A stretch of DNA of 52,700 bases from Dehalococcoidia bacterium. Lineage in GTDB: Bacteria > Chloroflexota > Dehalococcoidia > Dehalococcoidales > RBG-16-60-22. Numbering within the stretch: position 1 is the stretch's first letter; each line of letters starts with the position of its first letter. The stretch is from the NCBI GenBank assembly GCA_030615035.1, contig JAUXAC010000007.1, positions 1-52,700 of the forward strand, given 5' to 3'. The notes beneath the pieces are model-generated. The model was given only the letters and a program-made list of their open reading frames with translations, searched no databases and was not told where the DNA came from. Positions 6,215 through 15,100 of the stretch are shown piece after piece. Both the position numbers and the translations under genes were made by a program.

Positions 6215-8044
6215 TCATTCAATCCCCAGTTCTAAGCAACGGAGGAAAGTCTCCTCAAAGTCTGCCCTCCCTGACAACTCGACATGATGCACCTGAGCGG
6301 AAATCTCATCTGCCCGGCGCCTTTCCTCCAAATTAAGCAACGCTCTTAAAGCCCCGTCCATAGCCCCATTGCCAATGAAGTGAATCCTCTCCAAGGGAAA
6401 TGGAGGAATCAGACCCAATATGACTGCTTTCTCACGGTTGATGTAATTACCAAACACCCCTGACAAAAGGACTTCCTGGATGTCACCGGTATTAATATCG
6501 GCTTCTTTCATTAATAACTCAATGCCAGCTCTAATGGCCCCCTTAGCCAGTTGAAGCTCCCTCACATCCTGCTGGGCAAGAGTAATTTCTGTTTCTTCAT
6601 TCCTGGAGACCACGAATTCCCTCTCCTCTCCCCGAACTCTGACCCGCTGCGCCAGCTCAGCAGCCAAAGAAGAACCCGTCTCTGACGGCAAGAGCATCCG
6701 GCCCTTCCGGTCGAGGACACCCACCCGGAATAATTCAGCCACCAAATCCACCAGTCCGGAACCACAAATACCCCGAGCTACGGAGCTTCCAATCACTGTA
6801 TAATCCACGGATGGGGTTGCCTGGAATGAGCTAATAGCCCCCCTGGTAGCACGCATACCAAATTTTATTCGGCCACCTTCAAACGCGGGACCAGCAGCAG
6901 TAGAAGCGGTGAGTATTCCATCCTTGGTAGCGAGCATAACCTCGCCATTGGTGCCTATGTCAATGGCTAATCTGGGCACACGCGTTTGATACAGTCCTGT
7001 TGCCAGCATCACCGCAACGGCATCAGCGCCAACAAAGCTGGCAACAGCTGGTAAAATATGTACCCTTCCCTGCGGGTGAATCTGCAACCCCAGCTCGTTA
7101 GCCGGGAGACACAGCGCCCGATTCAATATCCCTACATATGGAGTCAGGGCGATATGAAGAGCATCCAACCCAAGCAATGAATGCAGCATGGTAGTATTAC
7201 CCACCACAGTGGCTTCAAAGATGCGCTCTCTTTCTCTCTTGGCGAGCCGACACATCCGAAGCAAGAGCTGATTCAATCCTTTGATAAGCTCTTTTTGCAG
7301 CTTTTCCCTTTTTTCAGGGCTATCTCGCATATACACTATTCGCGAAATAACGTCAGCACCGAAGGCAATCTGGGGGTTCAGTTCAGCATCCAAGGCAACT
7401 ACTTTCCCCGTGCCTAAGTCAACCAGTCCGGCTGCCAGGGTGGTGGTCCCGATATCCAAGGCTACCCCCAACATGCCTCTTGCTGAATTGGGTGGATCCA
7501 GGGCGGCGACTGTATCCCCAACCAAGACAGCTTCACCTTGAAAACTCCAGTCTCGTAGTCGGTCTGAAATCTGTTGCAGCAGTGAAAGTTCTGCCCTTAC
7601 CGGACCAGGTTCTGAAATCTCCAAATACTCAGCCAGACGGTTCCAGTCAGCCCGTTGGTCGCTTATAGTCGGCTCGCTGAGTTGAAAATGTCTCAGGTGG
7701 ACATTCGGCTGCAGAGGTATTTTTTCCCCTAATAGACCAAAGCTTGCCTTTGCCCGGGATACTTCCATTTCAGGCAGACGAACTTCACCTGGCTCTTCTA
7801 CGGTAACCTGACAGGCAAGACGCCAGCCGTTGTGTAATTCCTCAGCCGAAAGCTTCTCCCGCTCCAGCTCAGTGAATTTCTCGCTAACCCCTGAAACCCG
7901 AGCTTTGCATTTTAAACACGTTCCTTGTCCACCACAGACTGAATCAAGAGGAATCCCGGCCTCAATCAAGGCCACCCGGAGATTCGTGCCTTTCTCCAAG
8001 TTCAAATCTTTGCCTAATGGGAGTACCCGAATCCTTACCCGCAT
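6215..8044 (-). CDS. Corrinoid activation protein with N-terminal [2Fe-2S] and ASKHA domains (RACo/RamA-like)
   Basis: 609 residues. It would reduce inactive cob(II)alamin of a corrinoid methyl carrier back to cob(I)alamin, powered by ATP. The N-terminal plant-type ferredoxin domain has Cys37, Cys43, Cys46 and Cys78 (C-x5-C-x2-C-x31-C). After a linker, the ASKHA ATPase begins at GVALDIGTTTLAAGLVDLG (about 188-206). Further ATPase motifs include AFGADVISRI, VVGNTTMLHSLLG, AIDIGTNGEV and LSGVFGNYINREKA. The length and domain order match RACo of acetogens and RamA-type activators, although RamA proper has 4Fe-4S clusters. The methyltransferase gene ends immediately upstream, so the two are co-transcribed. 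Confidence 0.9.
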   Translation of the reverse strand: MRVRIRVLPLGKDLNLEKGTNLRVALIEAGIPLDSVCGGQGTCLKCKARVSGVSEKFTELEREKLSAEELHNGWRLACQVTVEEPGEVRLPEMEVSRAKASFGLLGEKIPLQPNVHLRHFQLSEPTISDQRADWNRLAEYLEISEPGPVRAELSLLQQISDRLRDWSFQGEAVLVGDTVAALDPPNSARGMLGVALDIGTTTLAAGLVDLGTGKVVALDAELNPQIAFGADVISRIVYMRDSPEKREKLQKELIKGLNQLLLRMCRLAKRERERIFEATVVGNTTMLHSLLGLDALHIALTPYVGILNRALCLPANELGLQIHPQGRVHILPAVASFVGADAVAVMLATGLYQTRVPRLAIDIGTNGEVMLATKDGILTASTAAGPAFEGGRIKFGMRATRGAISSFQATPSVDYTVIGSSVARGICGSGLVDLVAELFRVGVLDRKGRMLLPSETGSSLAAELAQRVRVRGEEREFVVSRNEETEITLAQQDVRELQLAKGAIRAGIELLMKEADINTGDIQEVLLSGVFGNYINREKAVILGLIPPFPLERIHFIGNGAMDGALRALLNLEERRRADEISAQVHHVELSGRADFEETFLRCLELGIE

Positions 8045-8839
8045 CTATGAAAGTTTCTCCTCTCGATAGGCATTAATATATCTGCGGCAAAACTCATCCC
8101 GGTTCAGAAGTGCCTCAGCAGTCACTAGGCTAGCCATCAACTCACGGTCTGTAGGATCAATAATAGCCGAATCAAGCCCATGGGACATGGCAGCTACCAG
8201 AAAAGTTTTGTTAAGCAGTTTTCTTGCCGGCAACCCAAAGGAAACATTGGTTAAGCCACAGATGGTATGCACCCCAAGAAATAGTTGCATAATCTTCCCA
8301 ATGGCTCCGACCGCGGCTAGAGCTGATTGGGTATCAGTGGCAATAGGATAGACCAGGGGGTCAATATAGATATCACTCAGCGCTATCCCTTCTTTGGTCA
8401 AGACCTCCACTATTTGCTCAGCAATTTTGACTTTACCGCTTACTGTAGTCGCCATACCTTCATCGCTCTGGCACAAGGTGACAATTTTGGTCTTGTATTT
8501 TTTCACCAGTGGTATCATCCCCATCATACGCTTCTCTTCCAGGCTGATGGAGTTAATCATGGCAGGCCCTTTTACCACTTCTAATGCGGCGGCAATAGCC
8601 TCAGGATTCGGGCTATCAATACAAAGAGGCAACTCGGTTACTCCTTGGACTATTTCCACTAGCCAACATAAATATTCCGCCTCTTGCTCCATAAAACTAC
8701 CGGCATTGACATCAATGTAGTGAGCGCCGGCTTCAGCCTGAGTCTTAGCCTCTGAGCGGATGAAATCAGCGTCTTTATCCTTAATAGCTTGATTGATCGC
8801 CTTGCGAGACGAGTTAATCCTTTCAGCCACTATCAACAT
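8045..8839 (-). CDS. Pterin-binding methyltetrahydrofolate:corrinoid methyltransferase (AcsE/MtgA-like)
   Basis: 264 residues, the size of a single pterin-binding TIM barrel. It should move a methyl group between tetrahydrofolate and a corrinoid protein. Diagnostic stretches are ERINSSRKAI at the N-terminus, AGAHYIDVNAGS (the Asp-x-Asn pterin site), LCIDSPNPEAIAAAL, MINSISLEEKR and IYIDPLVYPIATD, followed by GLTNVSFGLPARKLLN, whose Asn-x-Ser/Thr-FG region is conserved in AcsE and MetH. AAAGGGGGGTTTC lies before the ATG. It is directly followed by the corrinoid activator with no spacing. Direction (into or out of the folate pool) cannot be decided from sequence. Confidence 0.9.
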   Translation of the reverse strand: MLIVAERINSSRKAINQAIKDKDADFIRSEAKTQAEAGAHYIDVNAGSFMEQEAEYLCWLVEIVQGVTELPLCIDSPNPEAIAAALEVVKGPAMINSISLEEKRMMGMIPLVKKYKTKIVTLCQSDEGMATTVSGKVKIAEQIVEVLTKEGIALSDIYIDPLVYPIATDTQSALAAVGAIGKIMQLFLGVHTICGLTNVSFGLPARKLLNKTFLVAAMSHGLDSAIIDPTDRELMASLVTAEALLNRDEFCRRYINAYREEKLS

Positions 8840-8960
8840 GAAACCCCCCTTTATTTATTCCATTCTTAGAACCATATTCAATCGTGGGCAGTATTCAAGC
8901 CTAGTTTCAAATTAAAACAAGAAGGCTATCAAACCGGGAATCTTGATATTAGCTATATCA

Positions 8961-9995
8961 TCAGTAGCCCTCTTCAGCAGCTGAAACAATGGCTTTTAGA
9001 TTGGCGATCGGGGTTTCCAATGCTATGGCACACTCCGGGCCTATGGAGTCCACCCCCGCTGCTATGTTGTATCTGGCCTGTTGGTAAACATCCTCAGGCG
9101 TGCCTCGAAGTAGACAATCAAAAGTGTTAATACCACCAACAAGAGAGATTTCACCTCTCGCTGTCTCAACAGTTTTCTTGGGATCATTTACCCACTCGAA
9201 GTGCCATGCATCATATCCCTCGGTGATTATCAGTGAAATACGATCAAGACATTTCCCGCAACAATGTAAAATCGTTGGCCCACCTATCTGGGGTAGCATC
9301 TTATGATGGAGCGGCACCAGGAATTCTTTATAGGTTTTGGGGCTTACCATGGTACCGGTGGCGTGGTCGGGAAGAGTTACAACATCGGCGCCGGCTTGTA
9401 GCTGTGCGTTAGCAAAAGCCACCGTTACCGGTATATAAGCATCGAGCAATGCTTTTACTTTGTCGGGCTCAAGCACCGTCATGATAAGGAAATCTTCAAC
9501 TCCAACCATGTGATAGCATAGGGTCCAGGGTCCCATGACCTTGCCAAGAATGGCAACGCGGTCACCATATTCGCGGCGGAGTAATGAGATGGCATCAAGA
9601 ATCACACGCATGGAGGGTTTTTCAAGAAGATTGTCCGGAATGACGACATCACTAACATCCTTTACTGGATGCGTCAGTATCTCGGGCATCATGGTATCAC
9701 TACCCCAATTCACTTCGCAGCCAAGGGCGGCAGCTTCCTGCTGTACGCTGAATTCCGGCATTACCGTATCGAACCCGAGTATCTCATAGCCAGCCGCCGC
9801 CAGCTCAGCCATTTGCCTGGCATCGAGGTGTGCCTCCGGGAAATGGATGCCTACCTTATTCATTAGCTCGGTGCAAACAGCATGGGTAGGATTGGATACA
9901 GAAACACGCTTACCTTTTCTGCCTCCCATTAAGTTTGCTAAAAATCTTCGCCTTGGTGTCAGGTCTGGCTTTCCACCATTACCCTCGGTTGTCAC
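8961..9995 (-). CDS. Uroporphyrinogen decarboxylase-family methyltransferase (MtaA/MtbA-like)
   Basis: 344 residues, beginning with a GTG preceded by AAAGGAGGACAAAA. The protein has the UroD-like barrel used by methylcobamide:thiol methyltransferases. The zinc site is visible: His-Cys-Cys-Gly-Lys-Cys in TILHCCGKCLDRI (the H-x-C pair), with a further Cys in GPECAIALETPIANL near the C-terminus. Other family landmarks are GKVMGPWTLCYHMVGVEDF and ADVVTLPDHATGTMVSPKTY. It probably takes a methyl group from, or gives it to, a corrinoid protein. A wrecked corrinoid-protein gene lies directly upstream on the same strand, which would be its natural partner. True heme UroD function is unlikely because of the zinc motif. 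Confidence 0.87.
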   Translation of the reverse strand: MTTEGNGGKPDLTPRRRFLANLMGGRKGKRVSVSNPTHAVCTELMNKVGIHFPEAHLDARQMAELAAAGYEILGFDTVMPEFSVQQEAAALGCEVNWGSDTMMPEILTHPVKDVSDVVIPDNLLEKPSMRVILDAISLLRREYGDRVAILGKVMGPWTLCYHMVGVEDFLIMTVLEPDKVKALLDAYIPVTVAFANAQLQAGADVVTLPDHATGTMVSPKTYKEFLVPLHHKMLPQIGGPTILHCCGKCLDRISLIITEGYDAWHFEWVNDPKKTVETARGEISLVGGINTFDCLLRGTPEDVYQQARYNIAAGVDSIGPECAIALETPIANLKAIVSAAEEGY

Positions 9996-10067
9996 TTTTG
10001 TCCTCCTTTAGAGATACCATATGTGCTTGGCTCTACATTTAGGCTGGTTATAGATATCATTTGCCCC

Positions 10068-10351
10068 TCAACTTCTTACACACTGTAATGGCTTTGCCGC
10101 CGTCTTTCGCTTCTCACTCCCCAGCACTGTCTCCACCAAAGCCATCCCCGTTTTCATGGCCTTAAAAGTTCACCTTTCTTCCAGAGGTCTCCAACGACGT
10201 TCATCCCGTTTATCAACCCTTCATTGATTATTTCATGTGGGTCGGCTTTCTTCTGTAGTGCTTCTTCCACAAGCTCTGCTACCCGGTCCTCGTTCCCATC
10301 CAGAATAGCAACCAGCCGGTATTTCCCATTTCGATCTGTGAATGTGCCGAC
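10068..10351 (-). pseudogene. Broken corrinoid protein (N-terminal cap domain of an MtbC/MttC-like carrier)
   Basis: On the minus strand, codons from about 10351 read VGTFTDRNGKYRLVA, then AILDGNEDRVAELVEEA, then DPHEIINEGLINGMNVVG and DLWKKGE. This is the helical B12-binding cap domain of small corrinoid proteins. The frame stops at 10154-10156. In another frame from about 10160 it continues AMKTGMALVETVLGSEK to a stop at 10068-10070, the expected next segment of the same family. The stretch normally linking the two (a short VPE-type motif) is missing, and the cobalamin-binding Rossmann domain with DxHxxG is gone. No start codon remains. It is therefore a decayed gene in the gap between the MtaA-like gene and the YbaK-like gene. 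Confidence 0.72.
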
Positions 10352-10363
10352 TTAAAGCCTGCG

Positions 10364-10831
10364 TCATCTCTCCGATATGTCAACCATCTGAGGTTTCACA
10401 ATTGAATAAAAGCCTCGCCACTCAATTTCTATAGTTACATTATGCAATCCTGGGTTAAAAAAAATGACTTTGTTTTTTGACAGAGATTTGTCAACGACAG
10501 TAGACAATCCAATAAGATTGCCAAACGGAAAGCAAGCTCCAATTTCACAGCCCATTTTGTTTTTGACCTCTTCTGGGGTAGCAAAACGAAATTTCCTTAT
10601 TTTCAACAGTTTCTTCAATTTTTCGTTATCAAGCTTGCGATCACCCGGCAGGACAGCAAGAATAAAATCATTTCCGCATTTTAATAAAAGAGATTTTGCT
10701 ATCTGGTTCTCTAAAACACCTATAACCTTGGCTGCCTGTTGACTAGTGTAAACCGGCTGATGATTGGTTTCACCATACCGAGCATTGTTTATTCTTAGCA
10801 AGTTCACTATTTCTTTGTAAGGATCACTCAT
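10364..10831 (-). CDS. YbaK/EbsC-family aminoacyl-tRNA deacylase-like protein
   Basis: 155 residues covering a complete YbaK/ProX editing domain. These proteins hydrolyse mischarged tRNAs such as Cys- or Ala-tRNA(Pro). Signatures are HQPVYTSQQAAKVIGV at the start, the lysine-containing QIAKSLLLKCGNDFILAVLPGDRKLD, then FRFATPEEVKNKMGCEIGA and CFPFGNLIGLSTVVDKSL, the G-x-x-x-P-F/FG region of the family. It ends 12 bases before the remains of the corrinoid gene. It appears to be a single transcription unit. The exact tRNA substrate cannot be predicted. Confidence 0.85.
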   Translation of the reverse strand: MSDPYKEIVNLLRINNARYGETNHQPVYTSQQAAKVIGVLENQIAKSLLLKCGNDFILAVLPGDRKLDNEKLKKLLKIRKFRFATPEEVKNKMGCEIGACFPFGNLIGLSTVVDKSLSKNKVIFFNPGLHNVTIEIEWRGFYSIVKPQMVDISER

Positions 10832-11162
10832 GTATCCGATTCATTTTATCAAAGTATTGCTCGGAAGTCTATCGCTTTTTGCTTTCGCGATAGTCCAATA
10901 TAGTACGTGTCAGATAAGAGTTTAGATGCTGTGCTTACGTTTTATCGGATCAACTTGGAGGAGAGACTACTGATTCCAAGCGTTGACGAAGGTGTGCCAA
11001 TTAAGTTAGACTTACTTGGTGAGTTGCGGCTGGGATAATAGATTTTAGAGAGGGGCGAAGCCCCTCTCTTACCTACACCCCCTTCCCCTATTAAGAGAAG
11101 GAGCCAGGGGTATAAGTTAGAAATAATCTCAATGAGACATGCTCATTCGGATGGGAAGATAA
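10832..11162. other. Intergenic region before leuS, with a hairpin repeat
   Basis: No gene seen. It contains a 23-bp palindrome at 11047-11069 (AGAGAGGGGC, then GAA-containing loop, then the complement), followed by a pyrimidine-rich CCCCCTTCCCC segment. Both are modules of the hairpin-repeat family seen after leuS and at 13.7, 19.2 and 30.4 kb. There is no T-box leader that I recognise upstream of leuS. Confidence 0.6.
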
Positions 11163-13622
11163 ATGGTAACCAGGTATAACCCGCAGGAAATAGAGAAGAA
11201 GTGGCAGCAGAAGTGGGCCGAGGATAGGCTCTACGAAGTTGCTGAGGATGACCCCCGCCCCAAATTTTATGCACTGACTATGTTCCCCTATACCTCGGGC
11301 GACCTTCATATCGGGCACTGGTATGCCATGGCACCATCTGATGTTCACGCCCGATTTAAGCGATTGCAGGGTTATAATGTACTTCACCCGATGGGTTTCG
11401 ATGCCTTTGGTCTGCCCGCCGAGAATGCCGCTATCGAGCGGGGCATTCATCCCTTTACCTGGACGATGCAAAACGTCGAAAACATGCGCCGTCAACTCAG
11501 GAGCATAGGCGCTATCTATGACTGGAGTCGGGAAGTAGTTACCTGCCTGCCGGAGTACTACAAGTGGACACAGTGGTTCTTCTTGAAGCTTTACGAGGCC
11601 GGTCTGGCTTATCGGGGCAAGGCTCCGGTTAACTGGTGCCCTCGCTGCCAGACGGTGCTGGCTAATGAACAGGTAGTGAGCGGGGGCTTCTGTGAGCGCT
11701 GTGGTGCCGCAGTGAGAAGGCGAGATTTGGAGCAGTGGTTCCTCCGCATCACCAAATATGCCGATGAGCTTATAGAACATAATGGCATTGACTGGCCAGA
11801 GCGGATAAAAATAATGCAGCGGAACTGGGTAGGCAAGAGCCAGGGCACTGAGATTTCCTTTGCCCTTGACCACCCCGGAGTAGAGGAAAAGGAGATCAGG
11901 GTATTTACCACCCGTCCCGATACTACTTTTGGTGTTACTTTTATGGTTCTGGCTCCAGAGCACCCGCTGGTAACAGTGCTGACCTCACCGGATAAAAGAG
12001 CCGAGGTTGAGAATTACATAGCTCAATCAAGAAGTCTGAGTGAAATAGAAAGGCTATCAACAGAGAAGGAAAAGGACGGGGTATTTATCGGCGCCTATGT
12101 CATCAACCGACTTAATGGTGAAAAGGTGCCCATCTGGATTGCTGACTATGTTCTGCTGGGCTATGGCACCGGGGCGGTAATGGGGGTGCCAGCCCATGAT
12201 GAGCGTGATTTTGCCTTTGCCAAGAAGTATAACCTGCCGATACGGGTGGTGATAGCACCACCCGAGTGGGAGGGAGAAGAACTGGAGGAAGCCTATACCG
12301 AACCAGGCGTTATGGTGAACTCAGCGCAGTTTAACGGGCTTTCCAGTGAGCAGGGCATAGAAGCGGTTTCTGCTTTTCTGGAGGAGAAGGGCTGGGGCAA
12401 GCGAGCCGTAACCTATAGACTTCGTGACTGGCTCATTTCCCGTCAGCGTTACTGGGGAGCGCCAATACCCATAATTTACTGCGAGAAGTGCGGTATTGTC
12501 CCCGTTCCGGAGAAAGACCTGCCGGTATTGTTACCTGAAGATGCTGAATTCAGACCTACGGGAGAATCCCCGTTAAAATATCACGAGCAGTTTGTTAATA
12601 CCACCTGCCCCCGTTGCTCGGCTCCAGCCAAGCGGGAGACTGACACCATGGATACCTTTATGTGTTCCAACTGGTACTTCTTGCGCTATACCAGCCCCAA
12701 CTGCGATACAGCGGTATTTGATGCCGACAAGGTGAAATACTGGTTACCGGTAGACCTTTATACCGGCGGTGCCGAGCACGCCGTAATGCATCTACTCTAC
12801 GCCCGCTTCTTCGCCAAGGCAATTCGGGATTTGGGGCTGATTGACTTTGATGAGCCATTCAGTCGTCTTTTTAACCAGGGGATTATTATTGCTGAGAAGC
12901 AGAAGATGAGCAAATCACGAGGCAATGTGATTACTCCCGATGAATATGTGGCTGAGGTGGGGGCGGACGCGGTGCGTGCCTACCTTATGTTCGTGGCACC
13001 CTGGGAGCAGGGTGGCGAGTGGAATGACAGTGGCATCAGCGGCATAAGCCGCTGGCTTAACCGAGTGTGGAATCTGGTGCTGGGAGATTATAGCCAGGAT
13101 GAAAAGGTTAGTCCTGATGTCAGGCAGAAAGCAGAGCGGGAGCTATCTCGTGTTACTCACCAGACTATCAGGAAGGTAACCGAGGACCTGGAAAAACTTC
13201 ACTTAAACACGATGATATCGGCACTGATGGAGTTCACCAACTACCTAGCCAGAGTCAAGGAAACAGGAGTGGTTACCCCTTCAGATTGGGAAGACTCTAT
13301 AAGTGCCCTGCTGCGGCTTCTGGCGCCTACTACCCCGCACCTAGCCGAGGAGTTGTGGCAGAAGACAGGAAATGATTACAGCATTCATAATCAAAGCTGG
13401 CCGCAGTGGGATGAGGCACTAGCCAAGGATGAAGAGATTACCTTAGTGATCCAGGTCAATGGCAAGCTGCGCGACCGCGTTACCGTGCCAGCGTCTACCA
13501 CTGAGGTTGAAGCTCGGCAAATAGCTGCGGGGTCGACGCGGGTACAGCCGCACCTGAAGGGGAAAGAAATCGTCAAGGATATATTTGTCCCGGGCAGGCT
13601 GATAAACCTAGTGGTCAAGTAA
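11163..13622 (+). CDS. leuS: Leucyl-tRNA synthetase
   Basis: 819 residues, a bacterial-type LeuRS. The class I signature HIGH lies at residues 49-52 (SGDLHIGHWYAM) and KMSKS near residue 581 (KQKMSKSRGNVITPDEY). The zinc-ribbon-like insert is present (APVNWCPRCQTVLANEQVV with CERCG). The CP1 editing domain carries the conserved TTRPDTTFG and, later, GTGAVMGVPAHDERDF. The anticodon-binding and C-terminal domains end with VNGKLRDRV and a short KEIVKDIFVPGRLINLVV tail. It charges tRNA-Leu with leucine. Repeat hairpins flank it on both sides, so it is probably transcribed alone. Confidence 0.97.
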   Translation: MVTRYNPQEIEKKWQQKWAEDRLYEVAEDDPRPKFYALTMFPYTSGDLHIGHWYAMAPSDVHARFKRLQGYNVLHPMGFDAFGLPAENAAIERGIHPFTWTMQNVENMRRQLRSIGAIYDWSREVVTCLPEYYKWTQWFFLKLYEAGLAYRGKAPVNWCPRCQTVLANEQVVSGGFCERCGAAVRRRDLEQWFLRITKYADELIEHNGIDWPERIKIMQRNWVGKSQGTEISFALDHPGVEEKEIRVFTTRPDTTFGVTFMVLAPEHPLVTVLTSPDKRAEVENYIAQSRSLSEIERLSTEKEKDGVFIGAYVINRLNGEKVPIWIADYVLLGYGTGAVMGVPAHDERDFAFAKKYNLPIRVVIAPPEWEGEELEEAYTEPGVMVNSAQFNGLSSEQGIEAVSAFLEEKGWGKRAVTYRLRDWLISRQRYWGAPIPIIYCEKCGIVPVPEKDLPVLLPEDAEFRPTGESPLKYHEQFVNTTCPRCSAPAKRETDTMDTFMCSNWYFLRYTSPNCDTAVFDADKVKYWLPVDLYTGGAEHAVMHLLYARFFAKAIRDLGLIDFDEPFSRLFNQGIIIAEKQKMSKSRGNVITPDEYVAEVGADAVRAYLMFVAPWEQGGEWNDSGISGISRWLNRVWNLVLGDYSQDEKVSPDVRQKAERELSRVTHQTIRKVTEDLEKLHLNTMISALMEFTNYLARVKETGVVTPSDWEDSISALLRLLAPTTPHLAEELWQKTGNDYSIHNQSWPQWDEALAKDEEITLVIQVNGKLRDRVTVPASTTEVEARQIAAGSTRVQPHLKGKEIVKDIFVPGRLINLVVK

Positions 13623-13656
13623 AGTGAGACAAAGTAGGGAGTTTATCAGGGGTAGA

Positions 13657-13712
13657 TTGAAGGGGCTTCGCCCCTTCAAAACCTATTCTTCCCCCTCTCC
13701 TTTGAAGGAGAG
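13657..13712. repeat. Hairpin repeat after leuS
   Basis: A perfect 23-bp palindrome (TTGAAGGGGC, TTC-type loop, complement) at 13657-13679 is followed by a second stem made of CTCTCCTT and AAGGAGAG at about 13694-13712. The first could terminate leuS transcription but lacks a T-run. It belongs to the same intergenic family as 11047-11069. Confidence 0.65.
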
Positions 13713-13732
13713 AGATACTAGAGGAAAGTTAA

Positions 13733-13865
13733 AGAGAGGCGAAGCCTCCAGATGTATTTATCGGGAGTTTTAGAGGGACGGAGTCCCTCTTAGATAACCC
13801 TTCCCCCTTCCCCTTATCAAGGGGAAGGGGGACAAAGGGGGATAGGGTTACAAAATAAAAATCTA
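13733..13865 (+). repeat. Composite intergenic repeat, copy A
   Basis: Modules in order: GAGGCGAAGCCTC hairpin, a linker CAGATGTATTTATCGGGAG, the hairpin GAGGGACGGAGTCCCTC, and a CCCCTT/AAGGGG hairpin followed by GGGATAGGGTTACAAAATAA. The same modules in the same order recur at 19193-19370, and the last module recurs inverted at 30386-30452. No coding potential. Confidence 0.8.
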
Positions 13866-13912
13866 GAGGGGTGAGGTTGATAAACAATCTCGCAAAGTAG
13901 GAAAGAAGAGTC

Positions 13913-14725
13913 ATGACGGATATTATGAAGATAGTGCTCATCGGTGGCGGGAATATGGGGGAAGTGATGCTGTCAGCCATCCTGAACAAGGGGCTGAGCA
14001 CACCAGAGGCGGTCTGGGTTAGTGATATTAATGATGCCCGCCTTAAACATCTTGAGCAGAAATACAGCGTGGCAGTCACCAACAATAATCGGCAGGCGGT
14101 AGGTAAGGGCGATATCGTGGTTCTGGCGATTAAGCCGCAGAATTTAGCCGAGGTAACGGCTGAGCTCAGCGGTCAGCTTAAGCCGACGCAACTGGTCTTA
14201 TCTATTGTCGCCGGGGCAAGAATTGACACTTTGCGTCAGGGGCTAAACCACAGGAATATAGTGCGGGTCATGCCCAATACACCAGCCCAGATTGGATATG
14301 GCATGAGTGTGTGGACAGCTACTGCCGAGGTAACCGAGGCACAAAAAGGATGGGTAGGCTCAATGCTGGGCACCATGGGCAGGGAAATCTATGTTGACGA
14401 TGAAAAGTATCTTGATATGGCTACCGCAATAAGCGGCAGCGGTCCAGCCTATTTCTTTCTTTTTGTCGAGTCCCTGATTGAGTCGGCAGTGCATATTGGT
14501 CTTCCTCGTGATGTGGCTGAGGAACTGGTGCTGCAGACAATGCTGGGTTCGGGTCACCTTATCCAGAAGTCGGGCAAGCCGCCAGCCGAGTTACGAAGAA
14601 TAGTTACTTCACCCGGTGGCACCACTGCCGAGGCTATATCCGAGTTTGAAAAGTGCGAGTTCAGCAAGTTGGTCTTGCAGGCGGTTACCGCCGCCTATAA
14701 TAAAGCCAAAGAACTGGGCAGGTAA
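13913..14725 (+). CDS. proC: Pyrroline-5-carboxylate reductase
   Basis: 270 residues. The last enzyme of proline synthesis, reducing pyrroline-5-carboxylate with NAD(P)H. The N-terminal Rossmann motif is IVLIGGGNMGEVML. The conserved VLAIKPQNL and VRVMPNTPAQIGYGMSVW segments follow, and the C-terminal dimerisation domain carries SGSGPAYFFLFVESL and the signature-like TSPGGTTAEAI. The ATG at 13913 has AGGAAAG upstream; an in-frame ATG at 13925 would also serve and removes four residues. It is followed after 6 bases by a YggT gene, an arrangement common in bacteria. Confidence 0.95.
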   Translation: MTDIMKIVLIGGGNMGEVMLSAILNKGLSTPEAVWVSDINDARLKHLEQKYSVAVTNNNRQAVGKGDIVVLAIKPQNLAEVTAELSGQLKPTQLVLSIVAGARIDTLRQGLNHRNIVRVMPNTPAQIGYGMSVWTATAEVTEAQKGWVGSMLGTMGREIYVDDEKYLDMATAISGSGPAYFFLFVESLIESAVHIGLPRDVAEELVLQTMLGSGHLIQKSGKPPAELRRIVTSPGGTTAEAISEFEKCEFSKLVLQAVTAAYNKAKELGR

Positions 14726-14731
14726 GAGACA

Positions 14732-14971
14732 GTGGCAATCTTATTCACCTTTATTCGACTCCTGTGTGAGGTACTTACCTTCGCTATTTTTATCAGGGTT
14801 ATCCTGTCCTGGTTTGTTACCAGACCAAATACGCTGACCATTATTCTGGATAAAATCACCGAACCGATTCTGGCACCCCTGCGCCGCATCATCCCCAGGG
14901 CGGGCATGTTTGATTTTACTCCGCTGGTAGCCATCATCCTGCTCCAGCTCATTGCCAACCTATTACCATAA
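14732..14971 (+). CDS. YggT-family membrane protein
   Basis: 79 residues, GTG start 6 bases after the proC stop. Two hydrophobic helices (about 4-24 and 58-76) bracket the family motif FIRVILSWFVTRP and the segment ITEPILAPLRRIIPRAGMFDFTPLV, in which PxLxPxRRxIPxxGxxDxSP is the hallmark of YggT/YlmG proteins. The family is linked to membrane organisation and cell division in other organisms; its role here is inferred from that and from conserved proC linkage. Confidence 0.9.
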   Translation: MAILFTFIRLLCEVLTFAIFIRVILSWFVTRPNTLTIILDKITEPILAPLRRIIPRAGMFDFTPLVAIILLQLIANLLP

Positions 14972-15032
14972 TGAGCCCATGTTAGTTTCCACTATTTTTT
15001 CAAAAAATTCTTTAAATTTAATATGTTCAGTC

Positions 15033-15061
15033 TTGACAAAACATACAATATATATTATAAT
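15033..15061 (+). promoter_or_regulatory. Perfect-consensus promoter of the GbsR-type operon
   Basis: TTGACA (15033-15038), 17 bases, TATAAT (15056-15061). The region is extremely AT-rich, with overlapping ATATATTATAATATA symmetry. A strong promoter in front of a regulator usually means autorepression, and the symmetric AT stretch overlapping the -10 is a plausible operator (inference). Confidence 0.85.
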
Positions 15062-15100
15062 ATAAGCATAAACTAAAACTAACTTTGGAGGAAGCGTAAA

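Noticed and set aside
8840..8960. Possible cobalamin riboswitch in front of the corrinoid genes
   Set aside because: Neither this gap nor 9996-10067 or 5060-5321 shows a B12-box or the surrounding stems that I could recognise.
11091..11963. 290-codon open frame on the minus strand opposite the start of leuS
   Set aside because: Antisense to conserved LeuRS sequence, including HIGH; no domain recognised in the translation.
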